Below, in pieces: positions 43,753-53,693 of a stretch of 64,000 nucleotides of DNA (the first letter of the stretch is position 1; every line of letters starts with the position of its first letter). The DNA is from Rhodococcus rhodnii. Lineage in GTDB: Bacteria > Actinomycetota > Actinomycetes > Mycobacteriales > Pseudonocardiaceae. The notes below the pieces were generated by a model, which saw only the letters and a program-made list of their open reading frames with translations, was not told the origin of the DNA and ran no database searches. The stretch is taken from NCBI GenBank assembly GCA_000720375.1, contig JOAA01000015.1, positions 62,001-126,000 on the forward strand. Reading direction: 5' to 3'. The position numbers were made by a program, and so were the translations under genes.

Positions 43753-46101
43753 TCAGGCGGCGAGAGCGGCCTCGGAAGTGGTCGGCTCCAGCGCCAGGTT
43801 CAGCACCTCACGCACGTCGCTGACCAAGTGCACGGTCAGCTCCTTCAGCACGGTCTCCGGCACGTCCTCCAGGTCCGGCTCGTTGCGCTTGGGCAGCAGG
43901 ATCGTGGTCAGGCCCATCCGGTGGGCGGCGAGCAGCTTCTGCTTCACGCCACCGATCGGCAGGACCCGGCCGGTCAACGACACCTCACCGGTCATCGCGA
44001 CCTCGGACCGCACCGGCCGCCCGGACAGCAGCGACGCCAACGCCGTCGTCATCGTGACACCGGCACTTGGGCCGTCCTTCGGCACTGCTCCGGCCGGAAC
44101 GTGGATGTGGATGTTCCGCTCGGACAAGTCACCGACCGGCAGCTCCAGCTCCGCGCCCCGCGACCGCAGGTACGACAGGGCGATCTGCGCCGACTCCTTC
44201 ATCACGTCGCCCAGTTGCCCGGTCAGCGTCACGCCGGTGTGCCCGGTCTCCTTGTCCGCCAAGGAAGCCTCGACGAACAGCACGTCACCGCCGACACCGG
44301 TCACCGCGAGGCCCGTCGCCACACCGGGAACGGACGTCCGCTCGCCCGATTCCGGCTTGAACTTCGGGCTGCCCAGGTACTCCTTCAAATCCTTGGCCTC
44401 GATGCGCACGGACTTGAGGTCCTCGCCGAGCGCCAGCTTGGTGGTCACCTTGCGCAGCACCCGCGCGATTCCGCGCTCCAGTTGCCGGACGCCCGCCTCA
44501 CGGGTGTACTCGGCCGCCAGCAGACGCAAAGCGTCGTCCTCGAACGTCACGTCCTCGGCGGTCAAGCCCGCCCGGTCCAGCTGCCGGGGGAGCAGGTGGT
44601 CACGAGCGATGACGACCTTCTCCTCCTCGGTGTAGCCGTCCAGCTGCACCAGCTCCATGCGGTCCAGCAACGGGCCGGGGATGGACTCCAGCACGTTCGC
44701 CGTGGCCAGGAAGACCACGTCGGACAGGTCCAGCTCGACCTCGAGGTAATGGTCGCGGAACGTGTGGTTCTGCGCCGGGTCCAGCACCTCGAGCAGGGCC
44801 GCGGTCGGGTCGCCCCGGTAGTCCGCGCCGACCTTGTCGATCTCGTCGAGCAGGACGACCGGGTTCATCGAACCGGCCTCCTTGATGGCACGCACGATCC
44901 GGCCGGGCAGCGCGCCGACGTACGTCCGGCGGTGGCCACGGATCTCGGCCTCGTCGCGGACACCACCCAGGGCAACCCGCACGAACTCGCGACCCATCGC
45001 CCGCGCGACGGACTCGCCCAGCGACGTCTTACCGACACCAGGCGGGCCGACGAGCGCCAGCACGGCACCGCTGCGCCGTCCGCCGACGACACCCAGGCCG
45101 CGGTCGGCCCGGCGACGGCGAACCGCCAAGTACTCGATGATGCGTTCCTTGACGTCATCCAAGCCCGCGTGGTCGGCGTCCAGCACCGCACGCGCGCCCC
45201 TGATGTCGTAGCTGTCCTCGGTCCGGTTGTTCCACGGCATGTCCAGAACGGTGTCCAGCCACGTCCGGATCCAGCCGACCTCGGGGGACTGCTCGGAGGT
45301 CCGCTCCAGCTTGTCGACCTCGGCCAGCGCGGCCTTCTCGACGTGCTCGGGCAGGTCGGCCTCTTCGACGCGGGCCCGGTAGTCCTGCTCCTCGGACGCC
45401 GGCTTGCCGTCCAGCTCGGCCAGTTCCTTGCGGATCGCGGCCAGCTGCTGGCGCAGCAGGAACTCGCGCTGCTGCTTCTCGACGCCTTCCTTGACGTCCT
45501 TGTTGATCGTCTCGGCGACGTCGAGCTCGGCGATGTGCTCCTGGGCCCACGTGACGAGCTTCTCCAAGCGCTCGGTCACCTGCGGGGTCTCCAGCAGCCA
45601 CAGCTTCTGTTCCTCGGTGAGGTACGGCGCGTACCCGGCCAGGTCGGCCAGCTGCGCGGGGTCGTTCACCTGCGCGACCTGGTCAACGACCTGCCACGCG
45701 CCACGGCGCTGCAGGATGGCGGTGACCAGGTTCTTGTACTCCTTGGCCAGTTCGCGCGCCCGCTCGTCCACGACGTCGTCGAGTTCGGTGGCCTCGACCC
45801 ACAGCGCGGCACCCGGGCCGCTGGTCGCGGCGCCGATCTTCGCGCGGGAGATGCTGCGGACCACGGCGGCCTTCTGCCCGCCGGGCAAGCGGCCGATCTG
45901 CTCGATCTCGCCGACCGTGCCTGCCTTGGCGTACTTCCCGTCCAGCCTGGGGACCAGCAATATCTTCGACTGGCCCGCGGCCTGCGCGGCGTCGATCGCG
46001 GCCCTGGCCTCGGCCTCGGCGAGCCGGACCGGCACGACCATCCCGGGCAGCACGACCACGTCATCCAGCGGCAGAACGGGGAGGTTCAACGTCTCGCTCA
46101 C
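43753..46101 (-). CDS. lon: ATP-dependent protease Lon
   Basis: The 782-residue protein has the LonA layout: N-terminal substrate-binding domain (LPVLPLDDVVVLPGMVVPV start, about 1-200), coiled region, AAA+ module with Walker A GPPGVGKTS near residue 355 and Walker B VVLLDEIDK, and C-terminal peptidase. The catalytic Ser is in KDGPSAGVTM and the Lys in GGVKQKLLAA. Lon degrades misfolded and regulatory proteins in the cytoplasm. The start is GTG 46101, which gives the conserved MSETLNLP N terminus; GTG 46110 is three codons upstream. A HAIR-like operator lies 26 bases upstream, so heat-shock control by HspR is likely, as known for Streptomyces lon. A terminator follows. Confidence 0.97.
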   Translation of the reverse strand: MSETLNLPVLPLDDVVVLPGMVVPVRLAEAEARAAIDAAQAAGQSKILLVPRLDGKYAKAGTVGEIEQIGRLPGGQKAAVVRSISRAKIGAATSGPGAALWVEATELDDVVDERARELAKEYKNLVTAILQRRGAWQVVDQVAQVNDPAQLADLAGYAPYLTEEQKLWLLETPQVTERLEKLVTWAQEHIAELDVAETINKDVKEGVEKQQREFLLRQQLAAIRKELAELDGKPASEEQDYRARVEEADLPEHVEKAALAEVDKLERTSEQSPEVGWIRTWLDTVLDMPWNNRTEDSYDIRGARAVLDADHAGLDDVKERIIEYLAVRRRRADRGLGVVGGRRSGAVLALVGPPGVGKTSLGESVARAMGREFVRVALGGVRDEAEIRGHRRTYVGALPGRIVRAIKEAGSMNPVVLLDEIDKVGADYRGDPTAALLEVLDPAQNHTFRDHYLEVELDLSDVVFLATANVLESIPGPLLDRMELVQLDGYTEEEKVVIARDHLLPRQLDRAGLTAEDVTFEDDALRLLAAEYTREAGVRQLERGIARVLRKVTTKLALGEDLKSVRIEAKDLKEYLGSPKFKPESGERTSVPGVATGLAVTGVGGDVLFVEASLADKETGHTGVTLTGQLGDVMKESAQIALSYLRSRGAELELPVGDLSERNIHIHVPAGAVPKDGPSAGVTMTTALASLLSGRPVRSEVAMTGEVSLTGRVLPIGGVKQKLLAAHRMGLTTILLPKRNEPDLEDVPETVLKELTVHLVSDVREVLNLALEPTTSEAALAA

Positions 46102-46126
46102 GGCTGTCACACCCTCTACAAAGAAG

Positions 46127-46147
46127 ATTGAGTCTGACCAGCTCAAC
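46127..46147. promoter_or_regulatory. HAIR-type HspR operator before lon
   Basis: TTGAGT (46128-46133), seven bases and GCTCAA (46141-46146) match the HAIR consensus CTTGAGT-N7-ACTCAAG at 11 of the 12 bases in the aligned TTGAGT and ACTCAA arms. It is 26 bases upstream of the lon start. HspR represses lon through HAIR in Streptomyces; no hspR gene is in the window. Confidence 0.7.
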
Positions 46148-46214
46148 TACGTAGATCGACGAACAATTCCGGGGATCGCCCAGAGCGAACGGCCGTCCGG
46201 GGAAGGCGGCTCAT

Positions 46215-46302
46215 GGTGCCGGAAAGTGCGTTTCATGGTGCCGGAGTGGCGGACATGAGGTGCCGCAATGGTGGACACGCGGTGCCGGAATGGTGGACAC
46301 GG
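46215..46302. repeat. Four tandem 22-bp units upstream of lon
   Basis: Units begin at 46215, 46237, 46259 and 46281 and share GGTGCCGGAATGGTGGACACGC with decreasing identity toward the left: the two right-hand units differ at two positions and the leftmost is the most diverged. The 22-bp period is about two helical turns. There are no spacers, so it is not a CRISPR. It lies between the opcA terminators and the lon operator. Confidence 0.75.
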
Positions 46303-46321
46303 CGGGGGTCGGGCAAGGGAA

Positions 46322-46355
46322 AGCCGGTGGGGTCGGAGAAATGACCCCACCGGCT
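46322..46355 (-). terminator. Strong hairpin downstream of opcA (distal)
   Basis: AGCCGGTGGGGTC (46322-46334) pairs perfectly over 13 bp with 46343-46355 around an 8-base loop. It lies 50 bases past the opcA stop on the minus strand and insulates lon from the pentose-phosphate operon. It lacks a U tail. Confidence 0.7.
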
Positions 46356-46385
46356 CGGAGCAATCGGTGCAATCCAGGGGATTGT

Positions 46386-46403
46386 CCTCGGAGCAATCCG
46401 AGG
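46386..46403 (-). terminator. Small hairpin directly after the opcA stop
   Basis: CCTCGGA-GCAA-TCCGAGG is a perfect 7-bp stem with a stable tetraloop-sized loop, one base from the opcA stop codon. It is probably a first terminator or mRNA 3' stabiliser in tandem with the larger hairpin at 46322-46355. Confidence 0.5.
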
Positions 46404-46404
46404 C

Positions 46405-47355
46405 TTAGGCCGGAGAGAGGTTCGGTTCTTCCTGTCCGGCGTTCACCTGGGCGAGGCCTTCGAGTGTGGCCTCGTAGATCTCGTCGGGGTCGAGCCTGCG
46501 CAGCTCTTCCACCAGACAGTCCTTCACGTTACGACGCGCCAGCGCCACGCGGCGGTCGGGCTGGCCGGGCTGGCGCAGGATGCCGACCTTGCCGTCCGGC
46601 CGCGTCAGCGAGACCGGGCCGGAATTGCGTTCCAGCACAACCGAGTTGATGCCCGGCGCGTTCTTCTCCGGCGGCACCCGGCGGACCGGGATCTTCAGGT
46701 ACGCCGCCAGCCAACCGGCCAGCAGGTCCGTCGACGGCGAATCGGTCGCACCCGCCACGGTCGCGCCGGTGATCTCCTCGTACGGCGGCAAGTCCAGCGC
46801 CGCGGCCAGGTAGGCGCGCCACTGGGTGAGCCGGGTCCATGCGAGGTCCGTGTCGCCGTCGGAATAGGTGGACCGACGGTGCTCCAGCGCCCGCACAGGG
46901 TCCTTGTCCGTTGCCGCGTCGGTGATCCGGCGATGCGCCAGCTGACCGATCGGGTCCTCGGCCGGCTTCTCCGGCGACTCGAACGGCCACCACGCCACCA
47001 CCGGTGCGTCCGGCAGCAGCAGCGGGATCACGCACGTCTCGCCGTGTTCCACCAGTTCGCCGTAGATCCGCAGGACGATGACCTCGGAGGCGCCCGCGTC
47101 ACCGCCGACGCGGATCTGTGCGTCCAGGCGGGGCGCGGCCTCGCGGGCACCCCTGGCCACCACGATCACGCGGCACGGGTGCTCGCGGCTGGCCTCGTTG
47201 GCCGCCTCGATCGCTTCCTCGGTCTTCTCCCCGTCGTCAGTGACGATCACCAGCGTGAGCACGCGGCCCAGCGCGACCGCGCCGCCCTGCTGACGGAGTT
47301 CGACGATCTTGGCGTTCACCTTCGCCGTGTTCGTCGTGGGCATGTCGATGATCAC
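46405..47355 (-). CDS. opcA: G6PDH assembly protein OpcA
   Basis: The 316-residue protein belongs to the OpcA family, which in cyanobacteria and actinobacteria binds and allosterically activates glucose-6-phosphate dehydrogenase. Conserved blocks are PTTNTAKVNAKIVELR at the start and the LLLPDAPVVAWWP segment near residue 120. GTG 47355 overlaps the zwf stop (GTGA), so the two subunits are probably made together. It is the last gene of tkt-tal-pgi-zwf-opcA and is followed by two hairpins. Confidence 0.95.
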   Translation of the reverse strand: MIIDMPTTNTAKVNAKIVELRQQGGAVALGRVLTLVIVTDDGEKTEEAIEAANEASREHPCRVIVVARGAREAAPRLDAQIRVGGDAGASEVIVLRIYGELVEHGETCVIPLLLPDAPVVAWWPFESPEKPAEDPIGQLAHRRITDAATDKDPVRALEHRRSTYSDGDTDLAWTRLTQWRAYLAAALDLPPYEEITGATVAGATDSPSTDLLAGWLAAYLKIPVRRVPPEKNAPGINSVVLERNSGPVSLTRPDGKVGILRQPGQPDRRVALARRNVKDCLVEELRRLDPDEIYEATLEGLAQVNAGQEEPNLSPA

Positions 47356-48878
47356 GGGTGCCTCCAGGTGCGGCCGGTGCGGTCGAGCATCTTCTCGGCC
47401 GACGGCGGGCCCCACTCACCCGGCGCGTACGGGTCCGGCCTGCCCTGCTGGGCCCAGTGCGCCAGGATCGGGTCGAGGATCTCCCACGACCGCTCGATCT
47501 CGTCGGCCACCGGGAACAGCGACGGCTCGCCGAGCAGCACGTCCAGGATCAGCCGCTCGTAGGCCTCCGGCGACGACTCGGTGAACGCCCTGCCGTAGCT
47601 GAAGTCCATCGTGACGTCGCGGACCTCCATCGTCGAGCCCGGCACCTTCGAGCCGAACCGGATGGTGATGCCCTCGTCCGGCTGGATCCGGATGACCACC
47701 GCGTTCTGGCCGAGTTCCTCGGTCGAGGTCTGGTCGAACGGCAGGTGCGGCGCGCGCTTGAACATCACCGCGATCTCGGTGACCCTGCGGCCCAGCCGCT
47801 TGCCGGTGCGCAGGTAGAACGGCACGCCCGCCCAGCGGCGGGTGTTCACCTCGAGGGTGATCGCGGCGAACGTCTCGGTCTTGGAGTCCGGCGGGAAGCC
47901 TTCCTCCTCCAGCAGGCCGGGCACCTTCTTGCCGCCCTGCCAGCCGCCGGTGTACTGACCGCGTGCGGTCGTCTCGGCGAACGGCTCGGCAGGCTTGGTC
48001 GCCGACAGGACCTTGATCCGCTCGGTCCGCAGCGACTGCGGCGAGAACGACACCGGGTCCTCGATCGTGGTGAACGCCATCAGCTGCAGCAAGTGGTTCT
48101 GAATGACGTCGCGCGCCGCGCCGATGCCGTCGTAGTACCCCGCGCGGCCGCCGAGGCCGATGTCCTCGGCCATGGTGATCTGCACGTGGTCGACGTAGTT
48201 GGCGTTCCAGATGGGCTCGTACAGCTGGTTGGCGAACCGCAGTGCCAGGATGTTCTGCACGGTCTCCTTGCCGAGGTAGTGGTCGATGCGGAACACCGAC
48301 TCCTCGGGGAAGACCTCGTTGACGATCCCGTTGAGCTCCTTCGCGCTCTCCAGGTCGTGCCCGAACGGCTTCTCGATCACGACCCGGCGCCAGCTCTCAC
48401 CGTCCTGGTGGGCCAGTCCGGAGCGCGCGAGTTGCTTGCACACCACGGGGAACGCCGCGGGCGGGATCGACAGGTAGAACGCGTGGTTGCCGCCCGTGCC
48501 GCGTTCGTCGTCGAGCTGACGGACGGTCTGGGCGAGCCGGTCGAACGCCTCGTCGTCGTCGAACGAGCCCTGCACGAACCGGATCCCCTCGGCCAGCCGG
48601 TCCCAGACCTCCTGGCGGAACGGGGTCCGCGCGTGCTCCTTGACCGCGTCGTAGACGACCTGCGCGAAGTCCTCGTTCTCCCACTCACGGCGGGCGAAAC
48701 CGGTCAACGCGAAGCCCGGCGGCAGCAGGCCGCGGTTGGCCAGGTCGTAGATCGCGGGCATCAGTTTCTTGCGCGACAGGTCTCCGGTGACTCCGAAGAT
48801 CACCAGGCCGCAGGGGCCGGCGATGCGCGGCAGCCGCTTGTCCCGCTCGTCGCGTAGCGGGTTCTGCCATGTGCTCAC
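47352..48878 (-). CDS. zwf: Glucose-6-phosphate 1-dehydrogenase
   Basis: The 508-residue enzyme oxidises glucose-6-phosphate to 6-phosphogluconolactone with NADP. It shows the N-terminal VIFGVTGDLSRKKLMPA dinucleotide-binding loop, the EKPFGHD segment, and the active-site RIDHYLGKETVQN block with the catalytic His. Length is normal. The start is GTG 48878, sharing GTGA with the pgi stop. It is flanked by pgi and opcA in a fully overlapping operon, giving coordinated entry into the oxidative pentose phosphate pathway. Confidence 0.98.
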   Translation of the reverse strand: MSTWQNPLRDERDKRLPRIAGPCGLVIFGVTGDLSRKKLMPAIYDLANRGLLPPGFALTGFARREWENEDFAQVVYDAVKEHARTPFRQEVWDRLAEGIRFVQGSFDDDEAFDRLAQTVRQLDDERGTGGNHAFYLSIPPAAFPVVCKQLARSGLAHQDGESWRRVVIEKPFGHDLESAKELNGIVNEVFPEESVFRIDHYLGKETVQNILALRFANQLYEPIWNANYVDHVQITMAEDIGLGGRAGYYDGIGAARDVIQNHLLQLMAFTTIEDPVSFSPQSLRTERIKVLSATKPAEPFAETTARGQYTGGWQGGKKVPGLLEEEGFPPDSKTETFAAITLEVNTRRWAGVPFYLRTGKRLGRRVTEIAVMFKRAPHLPFDQTSTEELGQNAVVIRIQPDEGITIRFGSKVPGSTMEVRDVTMDFSYGRAFTESSPEAYERLILDVLLGEPSLFPVADEIERSWEILDPILAHWAQQGRPDPYAPGEWGPPSAEKMLDRTGRTWRHP

Positions 48879-50479
48879 GGCCGTTCTACCTCCTGCACGG
48901 CTTTCACGAGGTGGGCAAGGCCAGCCGCCCGGTCGGTCAGGTGCAGCCGCAACACCGGACGACCGTGCTCGGCGAGCACCTGGCCGTCGCCCAACGCCTG
49001 CGCCCGCTGCAACACACCGAGCGTGTACGGCCGGTCAGGCACTTCGAGGTCGTCCTCGACCGCACCGGTGATCTGCAGGAAGACCCCGTTCTGGTGGCCG
49101 CCCTTGTGATACTGCCCGGTCGAGTGCAGGAACCTCGGCCCCCAGCCGAAAGTGGTCTGCAAGCCGGTGCGCTTGGCCAGTTCCGGCCGCAGCAGCGCCG
49201 CCGACGCGTCGTCCAGCCGGTCAAGGTAGGCCTGGACGGAGATGTAACCGAACTCCGGCGCCGATGCGACGAACGACCGGAGAACGTCCACAAGCGACTC
49301 ACCGGAGCCGCCGTACACCTCGACTGGACCGTCCACAAGCGACGGTGCTTCGCCGGAGCCCGAACCGGGCGGCTGGTCGAGCAGCGCACGCGCGGCCTTC
49401 TTGGCCGCCTCGACGTCGGGCTGGTCGAACGGGTTGATGCCGAGCAGCCGGCCGGCGACCGCGGTCGCGTACTCCCACAACAGGAACAGGCCGCCCAGCG
49501 AACCCGAGGTCGACACCCGCGCGGCACCCGATGGCGTCCCGATCGCGGTGGCGGTCGCGTCGTCACCGGCGTCGGCGAAGCCCGGCGCGTCGGTTCCTTC
49601 GGTGGCAACGGGCAGCAAACCCGTGCCCTGCTTGCCGGTCGACTCGGCGATCAGCTGCTCCACCCAGTCGGGGAAGCCCTTCACGCTCGTGTCGGTGTTG
49701 GCGAAGACGACCTTCTCCGCGCCTTCCGAGTGCCGCACGCCCAGTGCGGCGCCCAGCACCAGCCCGGCGTTGGTGTCCTCGTCCTTGGACAGCACGGAGG
49801 CTGCGGCTGCGGCCTCGTCCAGCAGCGTCGCGATGTCCGCACCGGCCAGGCCCGACGGAACCAGGCCGAAAGCGGTCAACGCGGAGTACCGGCCGCCGAC
49901 GTTCGGATCGGCCAGGAACACCTTGCGGTAGCCCAGCTCGCCCGCGAGCTTCTCGAACGGCGAGCCGGGGTCGGTGACCACGACGATGCGGGACGCGGCG
50001 TCGATGCCCTGCGCGGTGAACGCCTTCTCGAAGATCCGGCGGTGGCTGTCGGTCTCGACCGTGCCACCGGACTTCGAGGACACCACGAGCACGGTCCGTG
50101 TCAGGTCACCGGCGAGAGCGTCGGCGACCTGCGCGGGGTCCGTGGTGTCCAGGACTGTCAGCGGCACGCCCGCAGTCGCCGTGATGACCTCGGGCGCCAG
50201 CGACGACCCGCCCATCCCGGCGAGCACGACCCGGTCGACGCCCTCGGCGTGCAGTTCGGCGCGCAGGGCGTCGATCTCCGCGAGCAGCGGCCGGGACGTC
50301 TCGTGCAGCTGGGTCCAGCCGAGCCGGATCGCCGACTCGGATTCGGCGTCAGGACCCCACAGCGTCGGGTCCTGCGCGGCGATCTTGCTGGCGACCTTGT
50401 CGGCCACCAGCGTCTCGACGAGCGTCGCGGTCTCCTCCGCGAGCTTGTCGTCGACGATGTCGACGGAGATCTCGATCAT
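48875..50479 (-). CDS. pgi: Glucose-6-phosphate isomerase (actinobacterial operon form)
   Basis: The 534-residue enzyme interconverts glucose-6-phosphate and fructose-6-phosphate. It shows the sugar-isomerase (SIS) phosphate-binding elements VLAGMGGSSLAPEV and SSKSGGTVET and the later GRYSALTAFGLVP segment. It is the more diverged form found inside actinobacterial pentose-phosphate operons, shorter and less similar to the classical 550-residue enzyme. Placement between tal and zwf suggests carbon recycling from fructose-6-phosphate into the oxidative branch. It starts eight bases after tal and overlaps zwf by four bases. Confidence 0.93.
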   Translation of the reverse strand: MIEISVDIVDDKLAEETATLVETLVADKVASKIAAQDPTLWGPDAESESAIRLGWTQLHETSRPLLAEIDALRAELHAEGVDRVVLAGMGGSSLAPEVITATAGVPLTVLDTTDPAQVADALAGDLTRTVLVVSSKSGGTVETDSHRRIFEKAFTAQGIDAASRIVVVTDPGSPFEKLAGELGYRKVFLADPNVGGRYSALTAFGLVPSGLAGADIATLLDEAAAAASVLSKDEDTNAGLVLGAALGVRHSEGAEKVVFANTDTSVKGFPDWVEQLIAESTGKQGTGLLPVATEGTDAPGFADAGDDATATAIGTPSGAARVSTSGSLGGLFLLWEYATAVAGRLLGINPFDQPDVEAAKKAARALLDQPPGSGSGEAPSLVDGPVEVYGGSGESLVDVLRSFVASAPEFGYISVQAYLDRLDDASAALLRPELAKRTGLQTTFGWGPRFLHSTGQYHKGGHQNGVFLQITGAVEDDLEVPDRPYTLGVLQRAQALGDGQVLAEHGRPVLRLHLTDRAAGLAHLVKAVQEVERP

Positions 50480-50487
50480 CTAGGTCG

Positions 50488-51600
50488 TCAGCCCTTTGCC
50501 TTGTCCAGTTGGCCGGACACCGTCTCGAGCAGCTCGGTCCAGGACTTCTCGAACTTGTCGACGCCTTCGTCCTCGAGCACCTTGAACACGTCGTCAAGGT
50601 CGATGCCCAAGTCGCTCAGCGCGTCGAAGACCTCCTGTGCCTCCTCGGCCCGGCCGGTGACCTTGTCGCCCTCGATCTTGCCGTGGTCGGCCACGGCGTG
50701 CAGGGTCTTCTCCGGCATGGTGTTGACCGTGTTGGAGGCGACCAGCTCGTCGACGTACTGGGTGTCCGGGTAGGACGGATCCTTCACACCGGTGGACGCC
50801 CACAGTGGACGCTGCGCGTTCGCGCCCGCGTCGGCAAGCGCCTTCCAGCGGTCGGTGCCGAACGCGTCCAGGTACGCCTGGTAGGCCAGTCGCGCGTTGG
50901 CGATCGCGGCCTGGCCGCGCAGCGCCTTGGCGTCCTCGGTGCCCAGCTTGTCGAGCCGCTTGTCGATCTCGGTGTCCACACGGGACACGAAGAACGACGC
51001 GACCGAGTGCAGCTGGGAGATGTCGTGCCCGTTGGCCTTGGCCTGCTCGACGCCCTCGATGAAGGCGTCCATCACGGCCTGGTAGCGCTCAATCGAGAAG
51101 ATCAGCGTGACGTTCACGTTGATGCCCTCGGCCAGCGTCTTGGTGATCGCGGGCAGACCGGCCACCGTCGCGGGGATCTTGACCATCAGGTTCGGCCGGT
51201 CGACGGTCTTCCAGAGGTCCTGCGCCTCGGCGATGGTGCGGTCCGTGTCGTGCGCCAGCCGCGGGTCGACTTCAATGGACACTCGGCCGTCCAGGCCGTT
51301 GGTGGCGGTGTAGACGTCACGGAACACGTCGGCGGCGTTGCGCACGTCGGTCGTGGTGATCTCGCGGACGGTCGCGTCCACGTCCGCACCGCGGGCCGCC
51401 AGTTCGCGTACCTGCTCGTCGTACGCCTCACCCTTGCTCAGGGCGTTGGCGAAGATCGTCGGGTTGGTCGTGACCCCAGTGACGTTCCAGTCCCGGATCA
51501 ACTCGGCCAGGTTGCCGGTGTTCAGGCGCTCCCTGGACAGGTCGTCCAGCCAGATGGAAACGCCGGAACCGGTCAGCGCGGTCAGTTTCTGGTTGCTCAC
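50488..51600 (-). CDS. tal: Transaldolase
   Basis: The 370-residue enzyme moves a dihydroxyacetone unit between sugar phosphates. It has the N-terminal [17 protein letters not shown] and [13 protein letters not shown] segments, the NLMVKIPAT block with the Schiff-base Lys, and the [12 protein letters not shown] block, all as in the actinobacterial transaldolase group. GTG 51600 overlaps the tkt stop (GTGA). Frame sequence upstream of this start lies inside tkt and was discarded. Confidence 0.97.
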   Translation of the reverse strand: MSNQKLTALTGSGVSIWLDDLSRERLNTGNLAELIRDWNVTGVTTNPTIFANALSKGEAYDEQVRELAARGADVDATVREITTTDVRNAADVFRDVYTATNGLDGRVSIEVDPRLAHDTDRTIAEAQDLWKTVDRPNLMVKIPATVAGLPAITKTLAEGINVNVTLIFSIERYQAVMDAFIEGVEQAKANGHDISQLHSVASFFVSRVDTEIDKRLDKLGTEDAKALRGQAAIANARLAYQAYLDAFGTDRWKALADAGANAQRPLWASTGVKDPSYPDTQYVDELVASNTVNTMPEKTLHAVADHGKIEGDKVTGRAEEAQEVFDALSDLGIDLDDVFKVLEDEGVDKFEKSWTELLETVSGQLDKAKG

Positions 51601-53693
51601 TTGCCTTCCTCCACTCGCTGGAGCGAGCGCCGTGCCGCATCGACAACGGCCTCGGTCGTGAAACCGAACTCGCGGAACAAAGTCTGGTAATCGGCGGACG
51701 CGCCGTAGTGCTCGATGGAGATGCACTCGCCTGCGTCACCGACGAAGCGGTGCCACGGCTGCGCGATCCCGGCCTCGACGGAGACACGAGCGCGGACGGA
51801 CGGCGGGATGACCTGGTCGCGATACGACTGGTCCTGCGCGTCGAACCACTCCACACTCGGCATCGAGACCACACGTGTTGCAACGCCGTCGGCTTCGAGG
51901 ACCTTCCGTGCCTCGGCCGCGATCTGCAGCTCCGAGCCTGTGGCGATGAGCACTACCTGCGGCTCGCCGTTCGAGGCGTCGGCAAGCACGTAACCGCCCT
52001 TGGCGACGCCCTCGGTGTCGGTGCCTTCGAGCACCGGCAGGTTCTGCCTGGTCAGCGCGATACCGATCGGGCCGTGCGGCCGCTCGATCGCGGCCTTCCA
52101 CGCGGCCGCCGTCTCGTTGGCATCACCGGGACGCAGGACGGTCAGGCCCGGGATGGCGCGCAGCGCGGCCAGGTGCTCGATCGGCTGGTGCGTCGGGCCG
52201 TCCTCGCCGAGACCGATCGAGTCGTGCGTCCACACGTAGATCGCCGCGGTCTTCATCAGCGAACCAAGCCGCACAGCCGGCCGCATGTAGTCGCTGAACA
52301 CCAGGAACGTGCCACCGTACGGCCGGGTCGGGCCATGCAGCGCGATGCCGTTGAGGATCGAGCCCATCGCGTGCTCACGCACACCGAAGTGCAGCGTGCG
52401 GCCATAGGGGGTGGCGTTCCACTCCTTGGTCGCGATGGACGTCGGGCCGAACGAGTCCGCGCCCTTCATCGTGGTGTTGTTGCTCTCGGCCAGGTCGGCC
52501 GAGCCGCCCCACAGCTCGGGCAGCACGTCGGCGACCGCGTTGAGCACCTCGTTGGACGCCTTGCGGGTGGCGATGCCCTTCGGGTCGGGCTCCCACGACG
52601 GCAGCTTGGCGGCCCAGCCCTCCGGCAGCTTGCGGGCCACCAGCCGGTCGAACAGCTCCTTGCGCTCCGGGTTGGCCGTGGCCCACGCGTCGAACGCCGG
52701 CTGCCACTGCGCCTTGGCCTGCTCGCCACGCTTGACCACCTCGCGCGCGTGCGCGAGCACCTCGGGCTCGACGAAGAACTTCTTGTCGGTGGGGAAGCCG
52801 AGGATCTGCTTGACCGCGTCGACCTCGTCCTGGCCCAGCGCGGCGCCGTGCGCCTTGCCGGTGTTCATCTTGTTCGGAGCCGGGAAGCCGATGATCGTGC
52901 GCAGCAGGATGAAGGACGGGCGCGCGGTCTCGGCCTTGGCCTTCTCCAGTGCCTCGAGGATGCCGGTGACGTTCTCGCCGCTCTCGACGACCTGCACGTG
53001 CCAGCCATACGCCTCGTAGCGCTTGGCGGTGTCCTCGGACAGCGCGATCGTGGTGTCGTCCTCGATGGAGATCTTGTTGTCGTCGTAGATCACCGTGAGG
53101 TTGCCCAGCTGCTGGGTCCCGGCCAGCGACGACGCCTCGGAGGTGACGCCTTCCTCGATGTCACCGTCGGACGCGATCACGAAGATGTGGTGGTCGAACG
53201 GGCTCTCACCCGGCGCGGCGTCCGGGTCGAACAGGCCACGCTCACGGCGGGCTGCCATCGCCATACCGACCGCGGAGGCCAGGCCCTGACCAAGCGGGCC
53301 GGTGGTGATCTCCACGCCGCGGGTGTGGCCGTGCTCCGGGTGACCTGGGGTCTTGGAGCCCCACTTGCGCAGCTGCTCGATGTCCTCGATCTCCAGGCCG
53401 TAACCGGACAGGAACAGCTGCAGGTACAGGGTGAGGCTGGAGTGACCCGCCGACAGCACGAACCGGTCGCGGCCGGGCCAGTCCGGGTCCGCCGGATCGT
53501 GGCGCATGACACGCTGGAACAGCGTGTACGCCAGGGGCGCGAGGCTCATCGCGGTGCCCGGGTGACCGTTGCCGGTGTTCTGCACGGCCTCGGCTGCGAG
53601 CACGCGGATCGTGTCGACCGCCCGCTTGTCGAGGTCCGTCCAGTCAGCCGGAACGTTTGCTGTGGTCAGGCGGGTGATGTCGTCTACGGACAC
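51597..53693 (-). CDS. tkt: Transketolase
   Basis: The 698-residue thiamine-diphosphate enzyme transfers two-carbon units in the non-oxidative pentose phosphate pathway. It shows [15 protein letters not shown], the ThDP motif beginning [13 protein letters not shown], the [14 protein letters not shown] block and the [16 protein letters not shown] block. The start is GTG 53693, about nine bases after GGGAG, giving the usual length; the frame continues to 53795 without support. It heads the five-gene operon and is divergent from ctaB over about 310 bases, a common actinobacterial arrangement. Confidence 0.97.
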   Translation of the reverse strand: MSVDDITRLTTANVPADWTDLDKRAVDTIRVLAAEAVQNTGNGHPGTAMSLAPLAYTLFQRVMRHDPADPDWPGRDRFVLSAGHSSLTLYLQLFLSGYGLEIEDIEQLRKWGSKTPGHPEHGHTRGVEITTGPLGQGLASAVGMAMAARRERGLFDPDAAPGESPFDHHIFVIASDGDIEEGVTSEASSLAGTQQLGNLTVIYDDNKISIEDDTTIALSEDTAKRYEAYGWHVQVVESGENVTGILEALEKAKAETARPSFILLRTIIGFPAPNKMNTGKAHGAALGQDEVDAVKQILGFPTDKKFFVEPEVLAHAREVVKRGEQAKAQWQPAFDAWATANPERKELFDRLVARKLPEGWAAKLPSWEPDPKGIATRKASNEVLNAVADVLPELWGGSADLAESNNTTMKGADSFGPTSIATKEWNATPYGRTLHFGVREHAMGSILNGIALHGPTRPYGGTFLVFSDYMRPAVRLGSLMKTAAIYVWTHDSIGLGEDGPTHQPIEHLAALRAIPGLTVLRPGDANETAAAWKAAIERPHGPIGIALTRQNLPVLEGTDTEGVAKGGYVLADASNGEPQVVLIATGSELQIAAEARKVLEADGVATRVVSMPSVEWFDAQDQSYRDQVIPPSVRARVSVEAGIAQPWHRFVGDAGECISIEHYGASADYQTLFREFGFTTEAVVDAARRSLQRVEEGK

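Noticed and set aside
43612..46131. An 839-codon open frame on the plus strand
   Set aside because: It runs antisense to lon, whose motifs are complete, and shows low-complexity Arg/Gln/Leu composition with no domain.
46215..46302. CRISPR array
   Set aside because: The repeats are directly abutting with no spacers and no cas genes are nearby.
48869..50773. A 634-codon open frame on the plus strand
   Set aside because: It is antisense to pgi and tal, Arg/Gly-rich without family features; long antisense frames are expected in high-GC genes.
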